Shown here one piece after another: positions 20,294-32,382 of a stretch of DNA of 64,000 nucleotides (position 1 is the first letter of the stretch; each line of letters opens with the position of its first letter). Position numbers and translations under genes: made by a program. The stretch covers positions 67,501-131,500 of the forward strand of contig JBBMOA010000007.1 of assembly GCA_037954235.1 (NCBI GenBank). Reading direction: 5' to 3'. This DNA is from Aulostomus chinensis (taxonomy: Eukaryota > Chordata > Actinopteri > Syngnathiformes > Aulostomidae). The notes under the pieces are model-generated. The model was not told the origin of the DNA. It did not search any database and saw only the letters and a program-made list of their open reading frames with translations.

Positions 20294-20960
20294 ATGCAGC
20301 AACTCACCATGGCAATGGCAGCGGTTCCTGCAGCAACTCCTGCTGCTGCAATCCTTGCATCCATTTTGGTTCCAGAGGGCCCCGAACCAAGGATTGGGGC
20401 ACCGGAACGTTACCAGGGAGACTCAGAAACCTGTAATGCATTTCTTACGAATTGTTCCCTGCTATTCTCTCTGCAGCCCCACACCTTCGCCATTACACAC
20501 CTGTCTGGCAGAGCTCGCCTGTGGGGAAGAGCAGAATGGGAACGCCAGACTGCAGCCTGCTCCTCCTTCGCAGCCTTCGCTGAGGAGCTGCGCAAGGTCT
20601 TCGGATCTGGTGGTGAACACGCCAGACCAACGGAGGGGCTGATGGCTCTGCACCAAGGCCGCAGGACAGTGGCAGACTACTCCATTGAGTTCCGGACCCT
20701 AACCAGCCAGAGTGGTTGGAATATGGCCGCTCTTATCGACACCTTTCTCCACGGGTTTGCGGATTACATTAAGGACGCGCTGGTGGCCTATGAGCTTCCT
20801 CGGACTCTAGACGGCATCATAGAGCTAGCCACCAGAGTGGATCTACGAGTCCAGGCTCGGCGTCGAGAGAGGCGCCAGGGGGCACTCTCCTCCAGCACCA
20901 GCGGTCCCACGGAGGAACGACTGCCGTCACTTACTCCAGGGGGGCCGGAGGCCACCAGAC
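20294..20960 (+). pseudogene. Ty3/gypsy chromovirus Gag
   Basis: Gag of the Sushi-ichi type: APERYQGDSETCNAFLTNCS, LSGRARLWGRAEWER, and RTVADYSIEFRTL precede an Arg-rich region. The zinc knuckle normally following is not visible, and the 5' LTR and leader are absent. The frame then jumps into protease remnants. Confidence 0.8.
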
Positions 20961-20974
20961 TGGCCCTTTTTCTA

Positions 20975-23130
20975 CGTTGTTGTCAGGAAACCACCATGAG
21001 ACTATTCAGTTCCACATACTGGAGCAGCCGAATCTGCCATTGATTCTAGGGTTTCCCTGGCTTCGGCTTCATAATCCCCACATTGACTGGAGGGCCGGAA
21101 CTATCTTGGAGTGGGGGGGGGGGGTCATGTCATGCATCTTGTCTCCGCCATGCTTCTCCCTCTCTCCAGATGTCAGCCCCTGTTCCAGAGCCACCTGACC
21201 TGACTGGGGTTCCGCACATCTACCACAACCTGGGTCAGGTGTTCAGCAAGGCCCGAGCCACGTCCATGCCTCCGCATCGCCCGTATGATTGTGCCATCAA
21301 CCTGCTGCCGGGAACAACACCTCCTAAGGGTAAGGCTATGGAGACTTACATAAGCAGTTCTTTGGCCGCAGGGATCATCCGTCCATCTTCCTCGCCTGCT
21401 GGAGCCGGGTTAGGGTTAGGTTGTTTGGACCGACCACAAAAACTTGGAGTACATCAGCACGGCTTAGAGGTTGAACTCCCGTCAGGCCCGGTGGGCTCTG
21501 TTTTTCACTCAATTTAACTTTGTATTGTCTTATCGTCCTGGCTCTAGAAACTTAAAACCTGATGCCTTGTCCAGACAGTTTTCCAAGGGGGAGGAGGTCA
21601 CAGAAGGCCCGGAGACCATTATCCCTGTCCCCTGTGTGGTCGCATTCCTAACTTGGGATGTGGAGGAGAGGGTCAGAGCAGCCACTGAGGGACAGCCTGG
21701 CCCAAGTGCTTGTCCTACTATCCGTCTGTTTGTCCCTGCTAATCTAAGGGCCGAAGTGCTGGAGTGGGGACATTCGTCACGGCTGGCCTGCCACCCTGGG
21801 GCCCACAGAACCAGCACCAGCGCTTTTGGTGGCCCTCCATGGACGAGGACATTAAAGACTTTGTAAAGGCCTGTGTAACGTGCAACCAGAACAAGCATTC
21901 CCACCAGCCGCCTGTTGGTCTTCTGCAACTCTTACCCATTCCACGCCGCTCCTGGTCTCATGTGTCTTTGGATTTTGTGACTGGACTACCATGCTCTAAT
22001 GGTAAATTGGTTATACTCACCTTGGTTGATCATTTTAGCAAGATGGCCCATTTCGTCCCTTTACAGAAGCTCCCGTCTGCCAAAGAAACTGTCCAGCTTA
22101 TGGTGGAACACATCTTCCATCTCCATGGGATCCCGGTTGACGTGGTTTCAGACTGAGGGCCTCAATTCGCCCCCGCCTTTTGGAGGGAGTTTTGCAAGGC
22201 AGTGGGGGCCACTTCCAGTCTTTCATCTGGATTTCACCCACAATCTAATGGTCAGATGGAAAGAAAAAAACAGAACATGGAGGTGGCCCTCAGGTGTATG
22301 GCGTCTCTAGAGCCTGCTTCCTGGTCGTCACAACTGGTATGGGTGGAACATGCTCACAATTCGCTGGTCAGTTCCGCTACTTGATTGTCCCCTTTTCATT
22401 GTGTTTATGGCGATCAGCCACCTCTGTTTCTGGCTCTCAATGCCGAGGTCACTTGTCCCTCTGCTCTTGCCTTTGTTCAACATTGAAGGCGGACGTGGGC
22501 GCAGGCCAGGGCCACCTTGCTTCACTCCGTGGACCGGTACACCACCACAGCCAACCATCCTCGGATTCCTGCCCCCGTCTATCAAGAAGGACAGAAGGTA
22601 TGGCTCCCCGCCCGGGACCTTCCGCTCAGGGTGGAGTCCAGAAAGTTGGCACCTAAGTTTCTGGGTCCATTTGCTATTAAGAAGGTGATCATACGGACGG
22701 CAGTGAGATTGCAGCTTCCACGGTCCATGAGAGTACATCCCACATTTCCAAAGTAAAACCGGTCCACGAGAGTCCCCTGGCCCTGCCCCGTCCGCCTCCA
22801 CCACCTCTGGTGGTCATTGAAGGAGGTCCAGTCTACGCTGTACGTCACCTTATCAGGTCCAGGACGAGTGGCAGAGGCCTGCAATATCTCGTCGACTGGG
22901 AAGGTTATGGGCCTGAGGACAGGTCTTGGGTCCCATCTCGTCATATTGTGGATCCACAGCTAATCAGGGACTTTCACGACCAAAACTCTGATCAACCCGC
23001 GGTGAACGGATCCAGGAGGAGAGGAGGCCAGCCACCTCGCATGACAGAACCAGCTCCAACGGTGGAAGAGACTCGGGAGGAGGGGCTTTCTGAGGGTGGT
23101 GAGAAAGACTCCTCTGGATCTCACGAATAC
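20975..23130 (+). pseudogene. Ty3/gypsy chromovirus Pol with chromodomain, deleted and frameshifted
   Basis: In order: protease end (LILGFPWLRLHNPHIDW, 21030-21110); RT start (PPHRPYDCAINLLPGTTPP, to about 21405); a deletion of most of RT; RNase H end (YRPGSRNLKPDALSRQF, about 21530); integrase (RFWWPSMDEDIKDF, HFSKMAHFVPL, the second Asp in VVSD, the Glu in SNGQMERKKQ) at 21760-22300; and a chromodomain (QYLVDWEGYGPEDRSWVPS, 22880-22940). Several frameshifts make it inactive. Confidence 0.85.
21407..21422 (-). repeat. Telomeric repeats at the chromovirus deletion junction
   Basis: GGGTTAGGGTTAGGTT lies exactly where the RT coding sequence stops (SSPAGAG) and RNase H-region coding resumes (DRPQKLGV). 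It is in the opposite orientation to the blocks at the left end. Confidence 0.75.
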
Positions 23131-23191
23131 TAGGTCAGTGTCACGCCCACTCACCCTCCCCTTATTTTGGGACATCGGGAGCTGTCCCTAG

Positions 23192-23205
23192 AGGGGGGGG
23201 GGTTC
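23192..23205 (+). promoter_or_regulatory. Polypurine tract of the chromovirus
   Basis: AGAGGGGGGGGG-type run immediately before the 3' LTR, the expected primer site for plus-strand DNA synthesis. Confidence 0.7.
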
Positions 23206-23808
23206 TGTCACATCTGTTGTCTCTCCTTCCTGCCTCAGTAGTGTCTCTCTCCACACCTGCCTCCAGTTGAGCCACACCTCCACTTAACCAGCCACACCTG
23301 CAGCCCCTTTGTAATCAGCCCAGTATATAAGCTCCCAGTCAAAACTCACTCTTTGCCAGATTGTCCTCTGTTCATTCATGACTCTCCAGCACTTTCTCTC
23401 CAGCCTGATTTCCTGTTACCGCCCTGTTTTGTCCCCAGCCTGTTCCCTGCGTCTCCGTCCTGGTAAACCTGTCTGCCTTCCGTCCCTGTTTTTGAGTTTG
23501 TCTTCTCTGCCTGCCTGGAAACGACCTGGAGAGTTTTTGACCTGCCCTTTTGCCTCTGCCCTGAGTTCTGCCGGTACCAGACTGTGGGAACCACGATGCC
23601 CAGGCAAAGCATACGCTGCCACTGAGACACGCGGTCCAGGAAGACCAGGCCTCGCTCCTGCTGTTGCTGTGGAGGATCCACCTGGGCCCAGCTTCACTGC
23701 TAGCTCCAGGCCTACTAGCATGTGGCTATCTGAGACTGTACATTGGACTCAAACTCTCCTTAACTTCTACCTCTGTGCTGCTCGTGGGTCCTTTGCAGAA
23801 ACCTGACA
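23206..23808 (+). mobile_element. 3' LTR of the Ty3/gypsy chromovirus
   Basis: Starts TGTCACATC after the polypurine tract and ends CCTGACA; TGTCA and TGACA are inverted. A TATATAAG box lies near 23323. There is no 5' LTR in the window, so the element is 5'-truncated. Confidence 0.8.
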
Positions 23809-24583
23809 GGTATGGTATATACACAAATTACAACTGCTTCAGCCATAAAATCTTTACAGATCACAGTCACACAACACCTGTGGCATCACATAATACTTCC
23901 AAGAACAATTTTGAGATTTTTTTGTTTTTGGTCAGCCAAGTATGATATGCATTGAAATTCATGATATGGCATAAACTGAAAAATGTTTTGTTAGTAACTC
24001 TTATTCAGGACTGATTGCATTTTGTAATGCATATGCTTTTTGTACTTGGGTCATCGACACTACCTTGAATTCTGAAATAACATTATAAAAACTAAAGGTC
24101 TTATGAATAAATATACCAAACAATTGGGCCAGAAATATTTGTAAACATGATAAAAATAGACTCAAAACCAAGCTCATAACAATGATTCAGACAATAAATT
24201 AGACCCTAAATGGCTTACTGGAGAGTGGACTTCTAAGTGAACACTTAATACAATATTGAATACATTAGATATGGTAGTTTGTTTTTACATGAGACAAACA
24301 TTCATCATTAAATGTTTATAGTTGGGACAGTTTTATATTGCAGCATAATACGCCCTTTCCCAGTGCATATATTATGAGATTAGCAATAATTAATATTCAT
24401 GTTATGTCAATTCACAAATTGGAGACAAGTTTGCCATTCCTGCAGACAGTAAACATGGAAGGATCTCTCAAGAGGGTTTGATACTGACAGGTCAGAGTGA
24501 CATGAGTCAAGTGAAGTAATGCACTTAAAAAACTGGCCAGGTCTAAGTAACTGCCTGGAACTGAGTTAAAATGGTAAACTCCT
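23809..24583. other. AT-rich intergenic sequence
   Basis: No gene or transposon signature recognised. Confidence 0.5.
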
Positions 24584-24735
24584 ATGCACCCTCAAGGACC
24601 CTGCTTAGAGTGTAGAGTTGGTCCACAGTTACACAACCAGGACGAAAACCACACTTCTCCTCCTGAATACAAGGTTCAACTATCTGACACACCCTCCTCT
24701 CCAGAACCCACGAGTAGACCTTACCAGTGTAGGAG
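24584..24735 (-). pseudogene. LINE RT fragment, same family as 16063-18270
   Basis: Minus-strand translation gives VYSWVLERRVCQIVEP, CGFRPGCVTVDQLYTLSRVL. It overlaps in content with DKVYDRVVERRV and MDQLFTLARVL of the other copy. About 150 bp, no ends visible. Confidence 0.7.
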
Positions 24736-24736
24736 A

Positions 24737-24982
24737 ATTCTACAATTTCATTTAGCAGACGCTTTTGTCCAAAGCGACGTACAACACAAGCAAGAATTTA
24801 GACTTAATTAAGGAAAAGCCCATAGGATGCGCAAAAGTGCTTGTGTTGTGTTTTTGTTTTTTTGACAAACATACATCACACAACACAGTTAGTGCTACAT
24901 AATCACTAAGTGCTGGGTCTTGGACCCTCTGACTTATACTACCCCACAGGACAAAGTGGAGAAGAGTCAGGTTAAGTGCCAA
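24737..24982 (-). mobile_element. L2 LINE 3' end
   Basis: The minus strand contains GCTTTGGACAAAAGCGTCTG followed by CTAAATGAAATTGTAG, the signature L2 3' tail. It lies downstream of the RT ORF of the same element. Confidence 0.8.
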
Positions 24983-26492
24983 GGTGCTCTCTGAACAATT
25001 GAGTCTTCAACTGTCTCTTAAAAGTAGAAAGGGACTCAGCAGAACGCACAGAGTTTGGTAGTTCGTTCCACCATTTGGGAACAACAGAAGAGAAGAGTCT
25101 GGCTAGAGATTAGGAGCAGCGCTGGGCTGGAAGCACCAGGTGTCTTTCGCATGCAGAGCGTAGTGGGCGAGAAGGAGAGTAGACCTGGATCAGGGATTCC
25201 AGGTAGGCTGGAGCCGTTCTTGTGATTGTTTTGTGAGCCAAGAGAAGTGCCTTGAATTTGATCCTGGCTGCCACTGGAAGCCAGTGAAGAGAAACCAGCA
25301 GCGGGGTGACATGTGCCCTTTTGGGCTGGTTGAAGATCAGACGTGCTGCTGCATTCTGGATCATCTGCAGAGGCTTAAATGAGCATGCAGGGAGGCCTGC
25401 CAGAAGAGAGTTGCAGTAATCAATGCATGAGATGACAAGAGCCTGAACCAGAATCTGTGTGGTCTGTTGGGTCAGGAAGGGTCTGATCTTCCTGCTGTTG
25501 TAGAGGGCATAACGGCAAGACCGAGAAACTGAGGCCACATGAACCTTAAAGGTCAGCTGGTCATCAATCATGACACCCAGGTTTCTGGCTGAGTTTGTGG
25601 GCGCAAGTAGGCTCGAGTCAAGTTGGACACTGACCTGAGGCTGAACAGATGGACAAGCTGGAAAGACCATGAGTTCAGTCTTAGAGAGATTCAGTTGAAG
25701 GTGGCGTTCCTTCATCCATGTGGAGATATCAGCCAGACACGCTGATGTACGATCTGAGACAGTTCTGTCATCAGGTGGAAAAGAGAGGAAAAGCTGAGTG
25801 TCGTCAGCATAACAGTGGTAGGAGAAGCCATGGGAGCGGATCACTGCACCAAGTGAGGTGGTGTACAGAGAGAAGAGAAGGAGACCAAGCACTGACCCCT
25901 GAGGAACCCCAGTCGATAGGCCATGTGACCTAGACACCTTTCCTCGCCATGACACTCTGAAGGATCTGCCTGTGAGGTAGGACTTGAACCACAACAAGGC
26001 AGAACCAGATATGCCGAGCTCAGAAAGTGTGGAGAGGAGAATCTGATGGTTCACCGTGTCGAAGGCAGCAGACAGGTCCAGCAGAAATAGGACGGAGCAC
26101 TGACCAGCAGCTCGAGCTCGTCTCAGTGACTCAGTGACTGACAGGAGTGCAGTCTCAGTGGAGTGGTCACACCTGAAGCCAGACTGAAAAGAGTCAAGTA
26201 GGTTGTTGTTCTGCAGATGTTCAGAGACCTGGTTAAATACTGAGCGCTCCAGTATTTTTGACAGGAATGGCAGCAGTGATACTGGCCTGTAGTTTTCAAC
26301 CTTGGCAGGGTTGAGATTAGGCTTTTTGAGCAGTGGGGTGACATGGGCCTGCTTAAAAGTATCAGGAAAAATGCCAGTTTCCAGGGAGGAATTGACAATG
26401 TGTGTGACTGCAGGTTTGATAGTGGGCAAAATGGTCTGCAGGATGCTGGTGGGTGTTGGATCGAGAGGACAAGTTGTAGGTTTTGAGCTCAA
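24973..26492 (-). pseudogene. L2 LINE reverse transcriptase, one premature stop
   Basis: Best-preserved LINE ORF in the window: 460 codons from 26492 to a TAA at about 25110. Motifs include RPVSLLPFLSKILERSVF, FQSGFRCDHSTETALL, LFLLDLSAAFDTVNH, STGVPQGSVLGLLLF, and the catalytic YADD in CYADDTQLF. Past the TAA the same frame resumes as SLARLFSSVVPKWWNELP and ends EHLGT, so one nonsense change separates it from a complete C-terminus. No endonuclease was found upstream, so the element is also 5'-truncated. Confidence 0.85.
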
Positions 26493-26689
26493 GAGAAGTC
26501 TGGAGACCTCATTTTCGCTCAGGGGAGCAAAGGAGAAGAGTGAAGCAGCAGTGGCAGGTTGGTGCTGACTGGACTGGTCAGAATGGGAGTTAGGTCACTA
26601 TGACCTGGAGTAAGTCCCAGATCATTATGACCTGTACTGATGCTGAACATGTCAGCCCACAAAACAAACAGGAGACAACTGGAATATTT

Positions 26690-27190
26690 GAAAAGGGGCC
26701 AGAGCCTTGAGTTATTCAGCTCCCCTCCTGTGGAACTTCTCCCAGTTTAAGTCAGGGATGCAGACCCCCTCCCTTCATTTAAGAGCAGACTTAAGACTTT
26801 CTGTGCTGATAAAGCCTATAGTCAGTGCTGCTTATTCTAGGCCTTACATATGCTGGTATAGGCTTAGTTGGCTGGGGTATCTGTTCATTGTTCTGTCCCC
26901 CTTTCTTTCTTTGATCTCTGTCCCTCTTTTTCCTTTTTGAATGTTCTCCATTATTTGCGTTTGTCTCTGCCCTGCTCTCCTGCTCTCTTTCCCACCAACC
27001 CAGCAAGGCAGACTGCCAATACTTTTGAGCCTGAATCTGCTTGACATTCCTGTCTGTTAAAAGGAAGGTTTTCATTGCTGTCATTGCGAGATGTGACTGC
27101 TGATGGAGAATTGTTTGATGTAGATTTATTGAAGGAGTGTGGTGCCTGACCTACTCGTAAAGAGTCAGAGACACATGATTGCTAACAGCG
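26690..27190 (+). mobile_element. LINE 3' end (L2/Rex1-like)
   Basis: Decayed RT C-terminus (APLLWNF, TPSLHLRADLRL) followed by the Ser/Leu-rich 3' UTR with TCTCTGTCCCTC blocks and GATGGAGAATTGTTTG, shared with the copies near 48300, 51200 and 62300. Confidence 0.65.
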
Positions 27191-27199
27191 AACTAATTC

Positions 27200-27720
27200 T
27201 GAACTACTTTCTGTCCTTGGTGTGATGAAAACAGAGGAGCATCACTTGGCAGAAGCATGTGCTAGGCAGTTTCTCAATTTCACAAATCAGGGGGAGATAG
27301 ATGACAGAACCTCAACTATTGGAACAGACAGCATTCCCAGTATGATAGCTGCAGGGAGAATACTTCCCTTCAAACATTTTCCCTGCAACTTGCATTTGTG
27401 TTGAGGGCCATTGTTATGTCCCTGGTTGGTGGTTTTCATAGTGTATTGGCCAAGTGTCGCAAAGTGGTGGGACATTTCAAACACATTCTGGCCAACACAG
27501 ATGAGCTGAATGCCCAGCAAGTTTCCCGTGGACAAGACCAGGAGCCACACAAGACATACAAACACTCTGGAATTTCACCTTCGAGATGATCAAGTGCGTG
27601 AGATGCAACAAAGACCCGATGCATGCAACAAAGACCCTACAGAAGCATGATATGACCCTCCCCACAAATGCTGAATTGAGAAAGGCAAAGCTAGAAAAAC
27701 TCCTGGAGCCATGCAGGTAT
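27200..27720 (+). pseudogene. hAT (ZBED1/ZBED4-like) transposase, N part
   Basis: LAKCRKVVGHFKHILANTDE followed by RGQDQEPHKT matches the conserved segment of fish ZBED-type hAT transposases that precedes the catalytic core. Frames are broken. The C part lies at 28915-29060, separated by a solo LTR. Confidence 0.65.
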
Positions 27721-27754
27721 GGTCTACAAACATAGTTTGTTTATAGGCCTACAT

Positions 27755-28501
27755 TGACAAGCCGTGGGGCTGCATGGTGGTGCAGTGGTTAGCACTGTGG
27801 CCTCACAGCAAGAAGGTTCCGGGTTCGAGTCCCGGCTCGGGCACGGGATCTTTCTGTGTGGAGTTAGCATGTTCTCCCCGTGCCTGCGTGGGTTCTGTGT
27901 ACCCCGCCTCTCGACCGTAGATGCTGGGATAGGCTCCAGCCCCCCCGCGACCCTTACTAGTAAGGAATAAGCGGAAGATGACGATGGATGACAAGCCGTG
28001 GTAAACGGAGGACCCAGGCGCAGAGATGTGTCCACAAAGCAGATCTTTATTGATTGTTTTTCCCTCGGTACGAGGTAATTTTCTGTTAAAGACTATAAAA
28101 TGTTATTATTCCTAAACTAAAAATCACTCCAAAGACGCTGTAAAATTAGGAAAACAGAAAATCACTCCGATCGGAGGACAAACAAAAAGCTACAAAACTT
28201 CCTAAGGCTGTGAAACTTACCAACTGAAAGCAAATGCTACAAACAGTATCAACTTAAAGCACTCCAAACAGGAGGAAAAAATAACTAGGCTACAACAAAG
28301 AGGTACACCTAAAACAATCGGTGGCTCTATTCTAAATACAATCAGCAAACTAAACTGAGGCTATGAAATCTAACAACAGAAAATCACTTGGTAATAAGGA
28401 AGGCTCAGGCAGGAAAAACTAGAATAGAGAATCAAGACTTTCAAAATAGGAAATGACAAGACAGAAAACCCCAGACGAGACAACCTCACCACAGTGTGAC
28501 A
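27755..28501 (-). mobile_element. Solo LTR, minus strand, 5-bp TSD, interrupted by a SINE
   Basis: On the minus strand it starts TGTCACACTG and ends CGGCTTGTCA. TACAT flanks it at 27750-27754 and 28502-28506. A polyadenylation motif AATAAAGATC is present. Without the SINE it is about 513 bp. Confidence 0.8.
27768..27988 (+). mobile_element. tRNA-derived SINE, internally deleted, 13-bp TSD
   Basis: Box A in GTGGTTAGCACTG and box B in GGTTCGAGTCCCGG give a clear tRNA-like head. The body lacks about 150 bp relative to the copy at 10055. TGACAAGCCGTGG is duplicated at 27755-27767 and 27989-28001, so the SINE landed 13 bp inside the LTR. Confidence 0.9.
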
Positions 28502-28506
28502 TACAT

Positions 28507-28914
28507 ATTCTTGTTCACATCAATTTATATTTAAGAAATGCATGCCCTCAAATGTAATATGATATGAACTATAAAATGGTGTAATCTGAGGGAATATGAA
28601 TTGGTCATTAATATATATTTTTCTTTGTGTGTGTGTGTGTGTGTGTATCCTCCTCAGTGGTTCTACATGCCCCGTGCCCCCTCCAGGAAACGATGGAGGT
28701 CTCAGATAATGATCCTGCCTACATCGTGTGATTCAAGGCTGCCTTAGAATGGCTGAAGGTGTGTCAGACTGACTAGAAGATTACTGTATTTTCTGACCAT
28801 TATAGACCATTAGGCCAGTCGACTTATAAATTGATAGATGAAAAGGTCATAAAAAAATAAGAAGGTTGGATTTGGAAAGTTAAATTTTAATCAATCAATA
28901 ATTTTTTTTTTTTC
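28507..28914. other. hAT relic flank with (GT)n
   Basis: (GT)n at 28625-28647 and weak coding remnants near 28680. Nothing further is recognised. Confidence 0.35.
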
Positions 28915-29060
28915 CATCAAAGGTCGTAATTGCTCTGGATCCACGATTCAAGGACCTCAAGAACCTGCCCAAAGCAGAGAGGGAGCCAGTGTGAGAAAAG
29001 CTGATTGAGTGGGTGAAGTGAAAAGAACCTATTCAGCAGCCACCCAGGGAGGAGAACCCT
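28915..29060 (+). pseudogene. hAT transposase, catalytic-region fragment
   Basis: VIALDPRFKDLKNLPKAERE, with the LDPRFK block conserved in ZBED1-like hAT transposases. It is probably the continuation of the fragment at 27200-27720. Confidence 0.65.
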
Positions 29061-29770
29061 GAGCCTCCTAAAAAGAAAATCCAACTCATAGTCGGATGAG
29101 GAGATGTAGTAAAATTTTCCATGTTGGCTGTATCTTCCCAATTACCTAAACACTGACTAAGCAATTTACATGTCTGGGAAGTAAAACTGAAGGTCCTCAG
29201 CTCAAACATCATCACAAAATGTCATTGAGAATCAAGGAATGTGCAGCCACATAAATGTAAAGGTATCACCTGGAGGCAATGCCAGGAAGTAAGACTGCGA
29301 CACCCCCTGCAGTGTGAGACACATCATTGTGTGACGAGATCAAAGACAGTGGGGTAGGGTCCAAGGCTTTAAAAATCTTGTGCAGAAGAGTTGGAGTTGA
29401 GTTTGTGGGGAGGTCACTCTGCCATGTGTTGTGTGCTCTATGGATGCTCCCAGCTGGTTAATAAAATCTTGAGTTGCCACTTCTCAGTTGAGCCGTTTAC
29501 CGCTTATTGATTTTTTGTATGACAGAGGCACCAGTAGACAATGCTGTGGAGAGGTACAAGGTAGAGCTCAGAGCCAGCTTGGAGGGGTGTCCAATGAAGG
29601 GGTGTCTATGGTAAGATGGCCCACATTCCCCAGAAGTACTTAGGGACTCCTGCCACAACTGTCTCATGAGAGAGAATGTTCTCTTTAGCAACTGATTAAC
29701 TCAGGCCATGTCACAAAGCTACTAACTGTTTAAGTGGTCCTTCATGCCCTCCTAATGTAGGCCTACAGTT
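29061..29770. other. Unassigned sequence
   Basis: A TTAATAAAATCTTGAG motif near 29458 could be a polyadenylation signal of an LTR. No terminal repeats could be paired. Confidence 0.3.
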
Positions 29771-29781
29771 CAGTTAATGTC

Positions 29782-30260
29782 ATGTTACCAGAGGCAAACA
29801 AAATGGCAACAAAGTCTGGCGGACAATCTCAGATAGAAAAATCTGCACGACAACGGCAAACAATCCAGATGAAGATCACGGACCATAAACGACAGCACGC
29901 AATCACATCTTCACCATCGGCTGATTCTAACATTGTGGATGCTAGCACTATGGACATGACCGAGCTAGTGCGGGAAGTTACCCAAAATATCGAGGAAGTA
30001 ATGGAGCAGAAATTTTCTAAACCTGCCTTGGAGAAAATTGCTAGCAGCCTGGAGGGCCAGTCTAAGCGTATCACTGAAGCAGAGCAGCAGATCTCCACCA
30101 TGGAGGACCAGGTCATAGCCCTTGAATGCCACCTTGAACAGCTGCAGAGCAGGCAGGTGACCATTGCCGAGCAGCTGGATGACGTGGCAAATTGAAGCAG
30201 ACGGGACAACATCAGAATCCTGAATCTGAAAGAAAGTATGGAGGGTGAACATCCCCTTCA
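29782..30260 (+). pseudogene. L1-like LINE ORF1 (coiled-coil RNA-binding protein)
   Basis: 137 codons, mostly a predicted coiled coil (LEKIASSLEGQSKRITEAEQ onwards), ending DDVAN. A TGA then interrupts a frame that continues SRRDNIRILNLKE, the start of the L1 ORF1 RRM domain, so a CGA-to-TGA change is likely. L1 ORF1 forms RNA-binding trimers. Confidence 0.75.
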
Positions 30261-30931
30261 GTTTTTTTTTTTATCTTGGCTGCCCACAATGCTTGGTTTG
30301 TCCACTGCCAAAGGGTGAATAAAGCTGGACCAGGCTCATCAGGCCGGTGAGCCAAGGGGTGATTGCCCCCGCCTGGTGATCATCAAGCTCCACAGTTCCC
30401 TGGAGAAACTGAGGATTTTATGAGCCGCAAGAAAGGTGAAAAACCTGGAGTACGGGGGATCCTGCATCTTCATCCATCAGGATCTGTCCAGCGCGGTCCG
30501 ACAGAAACATCGTTCCTTTAACAAGGTTGTGCAAAGACTCTCAATGTATGTCGGAGGTGCAGTTGCTTTGATTGGTATTACTTTGGACTTACATGTTTTG
30601 TTTTGTTTATATAATTTTAAAGGTGCCTGATTCACCTATAGAGATGGGGGCGGGGTCTCTGAGAGAATTATGTCTTTTTTTCTGGTCTTTCTGTGGTTGC
30701 CTCTATTCTTATTCTCTCAGGAGTGATGACCTCCTTCTGTGTCACGCCCCACTGTAATACTCATTAGGTGTTTATTTGTTGTTCTCCTTAGCATGAGACT
30801 TTCTTTTCATATTTGCTAATGCTTTTTCTTTTGGGTTGGGTTATGGTTTTTGTTACTGTTTGTACATTTGGGGATGGTTATTTTCAACATGACAGCATTA
30901 GTATATTAATATTCAGGGACAACAGATTTCT

Positions 30932-31639
30932 GTGGTTACATGTTTTGTGGCATACAGAAACTATACAACAGTTAGGATGAGTGTTACTCAATTGATTACA
31001 TGCTATGTGAAGGGAATTATTAATGCAGTTAAGAGGGGTACAATTCTATCATCACTTAAGAAGGAGGGGGCTGACTTAGCCTTTTTACAAGAAACCCACC
31101 TAACTGATCTTGAGCATTTGAAGCTGATAAGAGACTGTATGGGTCAAGTTTTCCATTCCTCTTTCAGCTCCAAAAGCAGGGGAGTGGCCATCCTACTACA
31201 TAAAAGATTGCCTTTTACACTAGAAAAATGCAGAAAGGATTCTGAAGGGAGATATGTTATAATTTCAGGCTTCTTATATGGGGAACAGCTCACTCTTGGA
31301 TGTGTTTACTCTCCCAATATATTTGAGGCCTCTTTCTATTCCAAATTGTTGGCACACCTATCCTCCAATATTTCTCCCCTTATCATTTTGGGTGCGGATC
31401 TGAATTGCTGCTTAGAACCAGAATTAGACCAAAACCCCAGTAAACCCACACAGCTATCAAAAATGGCAGGGGCCACCAAGGAGCTTTGCAATGATATGGC
31501 TTTATTTGACACCTGGAGGGTCTTGAACCCAAAAGTGAGGGACTTTAATTTTTTTCACGTCCTCATAGTTCACTCTCAAGAATTGATTACCTTTTCACTT
31601 AAAGGGAAGCTTTGGACAGGGTTAAAACATGCAGTATAA
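30932..31639 (+). pseudogene. L1-like LINE ORF2, APE endonuclease
   Basis: AFLQETHL, SRGVAILLHKRLPF, LTLGCVYSPN, and LIILGADLNCCL (family GDFN-type block) are the successive APE endonuclease motifs. The frame then breaks. The element continues past a SINE into the RT at 32695. Confidence 0.75.
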
Positions 31640-32004
31640 AAGTGATGACACTCTCAGATCACTCGCTGGTTAAATCGAATCTCACACCCCCCCCTACTAT
31701 GACCCTTCTACACGACACTGGCGGCTGAACCCTTCCCTGCTTAGCAATCCACCTTTTTTACTTTCTTGGAAGAACATTTGACATTGTTGTTTTTTTTCTA
31801 CTAATGATACCCCTGATATTTCAGAATCAACAGTATGGGAAGTTGCAAAGGCTTATATAAGAGGAGTGATTATCTCTTACACAACAGCTAAAAGGAAAGA
31901 GTCACTTAGATGACAACTAGAGCTTGAAGGCCAGATCTCTGATCTGGAGAAGGAGTTTAAGCAGTTCTAAATCAGTATTGCCAAAAGTGGATGCAGCCCA
32001 TTCT

Positions 32005-32382
32005 CCATCCATCCATTTTCTTCTGCTTATCCTGTTAAGGGTTGCGGGGGGGCTGGAGCCTATCCCAGCGTCTTTCGGGCGAGGGGCGGGGTTCACCCTG
32101 GACAGGTCGCCAGTCCATCCCAGGGCCAACATATATAGAAAGACAACCATTTACTCTCACAGTCATACCTACGGTCAGTTTTAAAGTATTCAATCAGCCT
32201 AGTCCCCATGTGCATGTCTTTGGATGGTGGGAAGAAGCTGAAGTACTCGAGAGAACCCACACAGGCACAGGGAGAACATGCAAACTCCACACAGAAAGAT
32301 CCCCCGCCCTAGCTGGGACTCCAACCTGGAACCTTCTTGCTGTGAAGCGACAGTGCGAACCACTGCACCACTCTGCCGCCCT
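32005..32382 (-). mobile_element. tRNA-derived SINE inside the L1-like element
   Basis: Nearly full-length minus-strand copy with the tRNA-like head at the right end (GTGGTTCGCACTG on the minus strand) and a CCATCCATCC tail on the left. The target duplication could not be fixed. Confidence 0.8.

Noticed and set aside
27200..29060. Domesticated ZBED gene
   Set aside because: Frames are broken and split by a solo LTR; a transposon relic explains it better.
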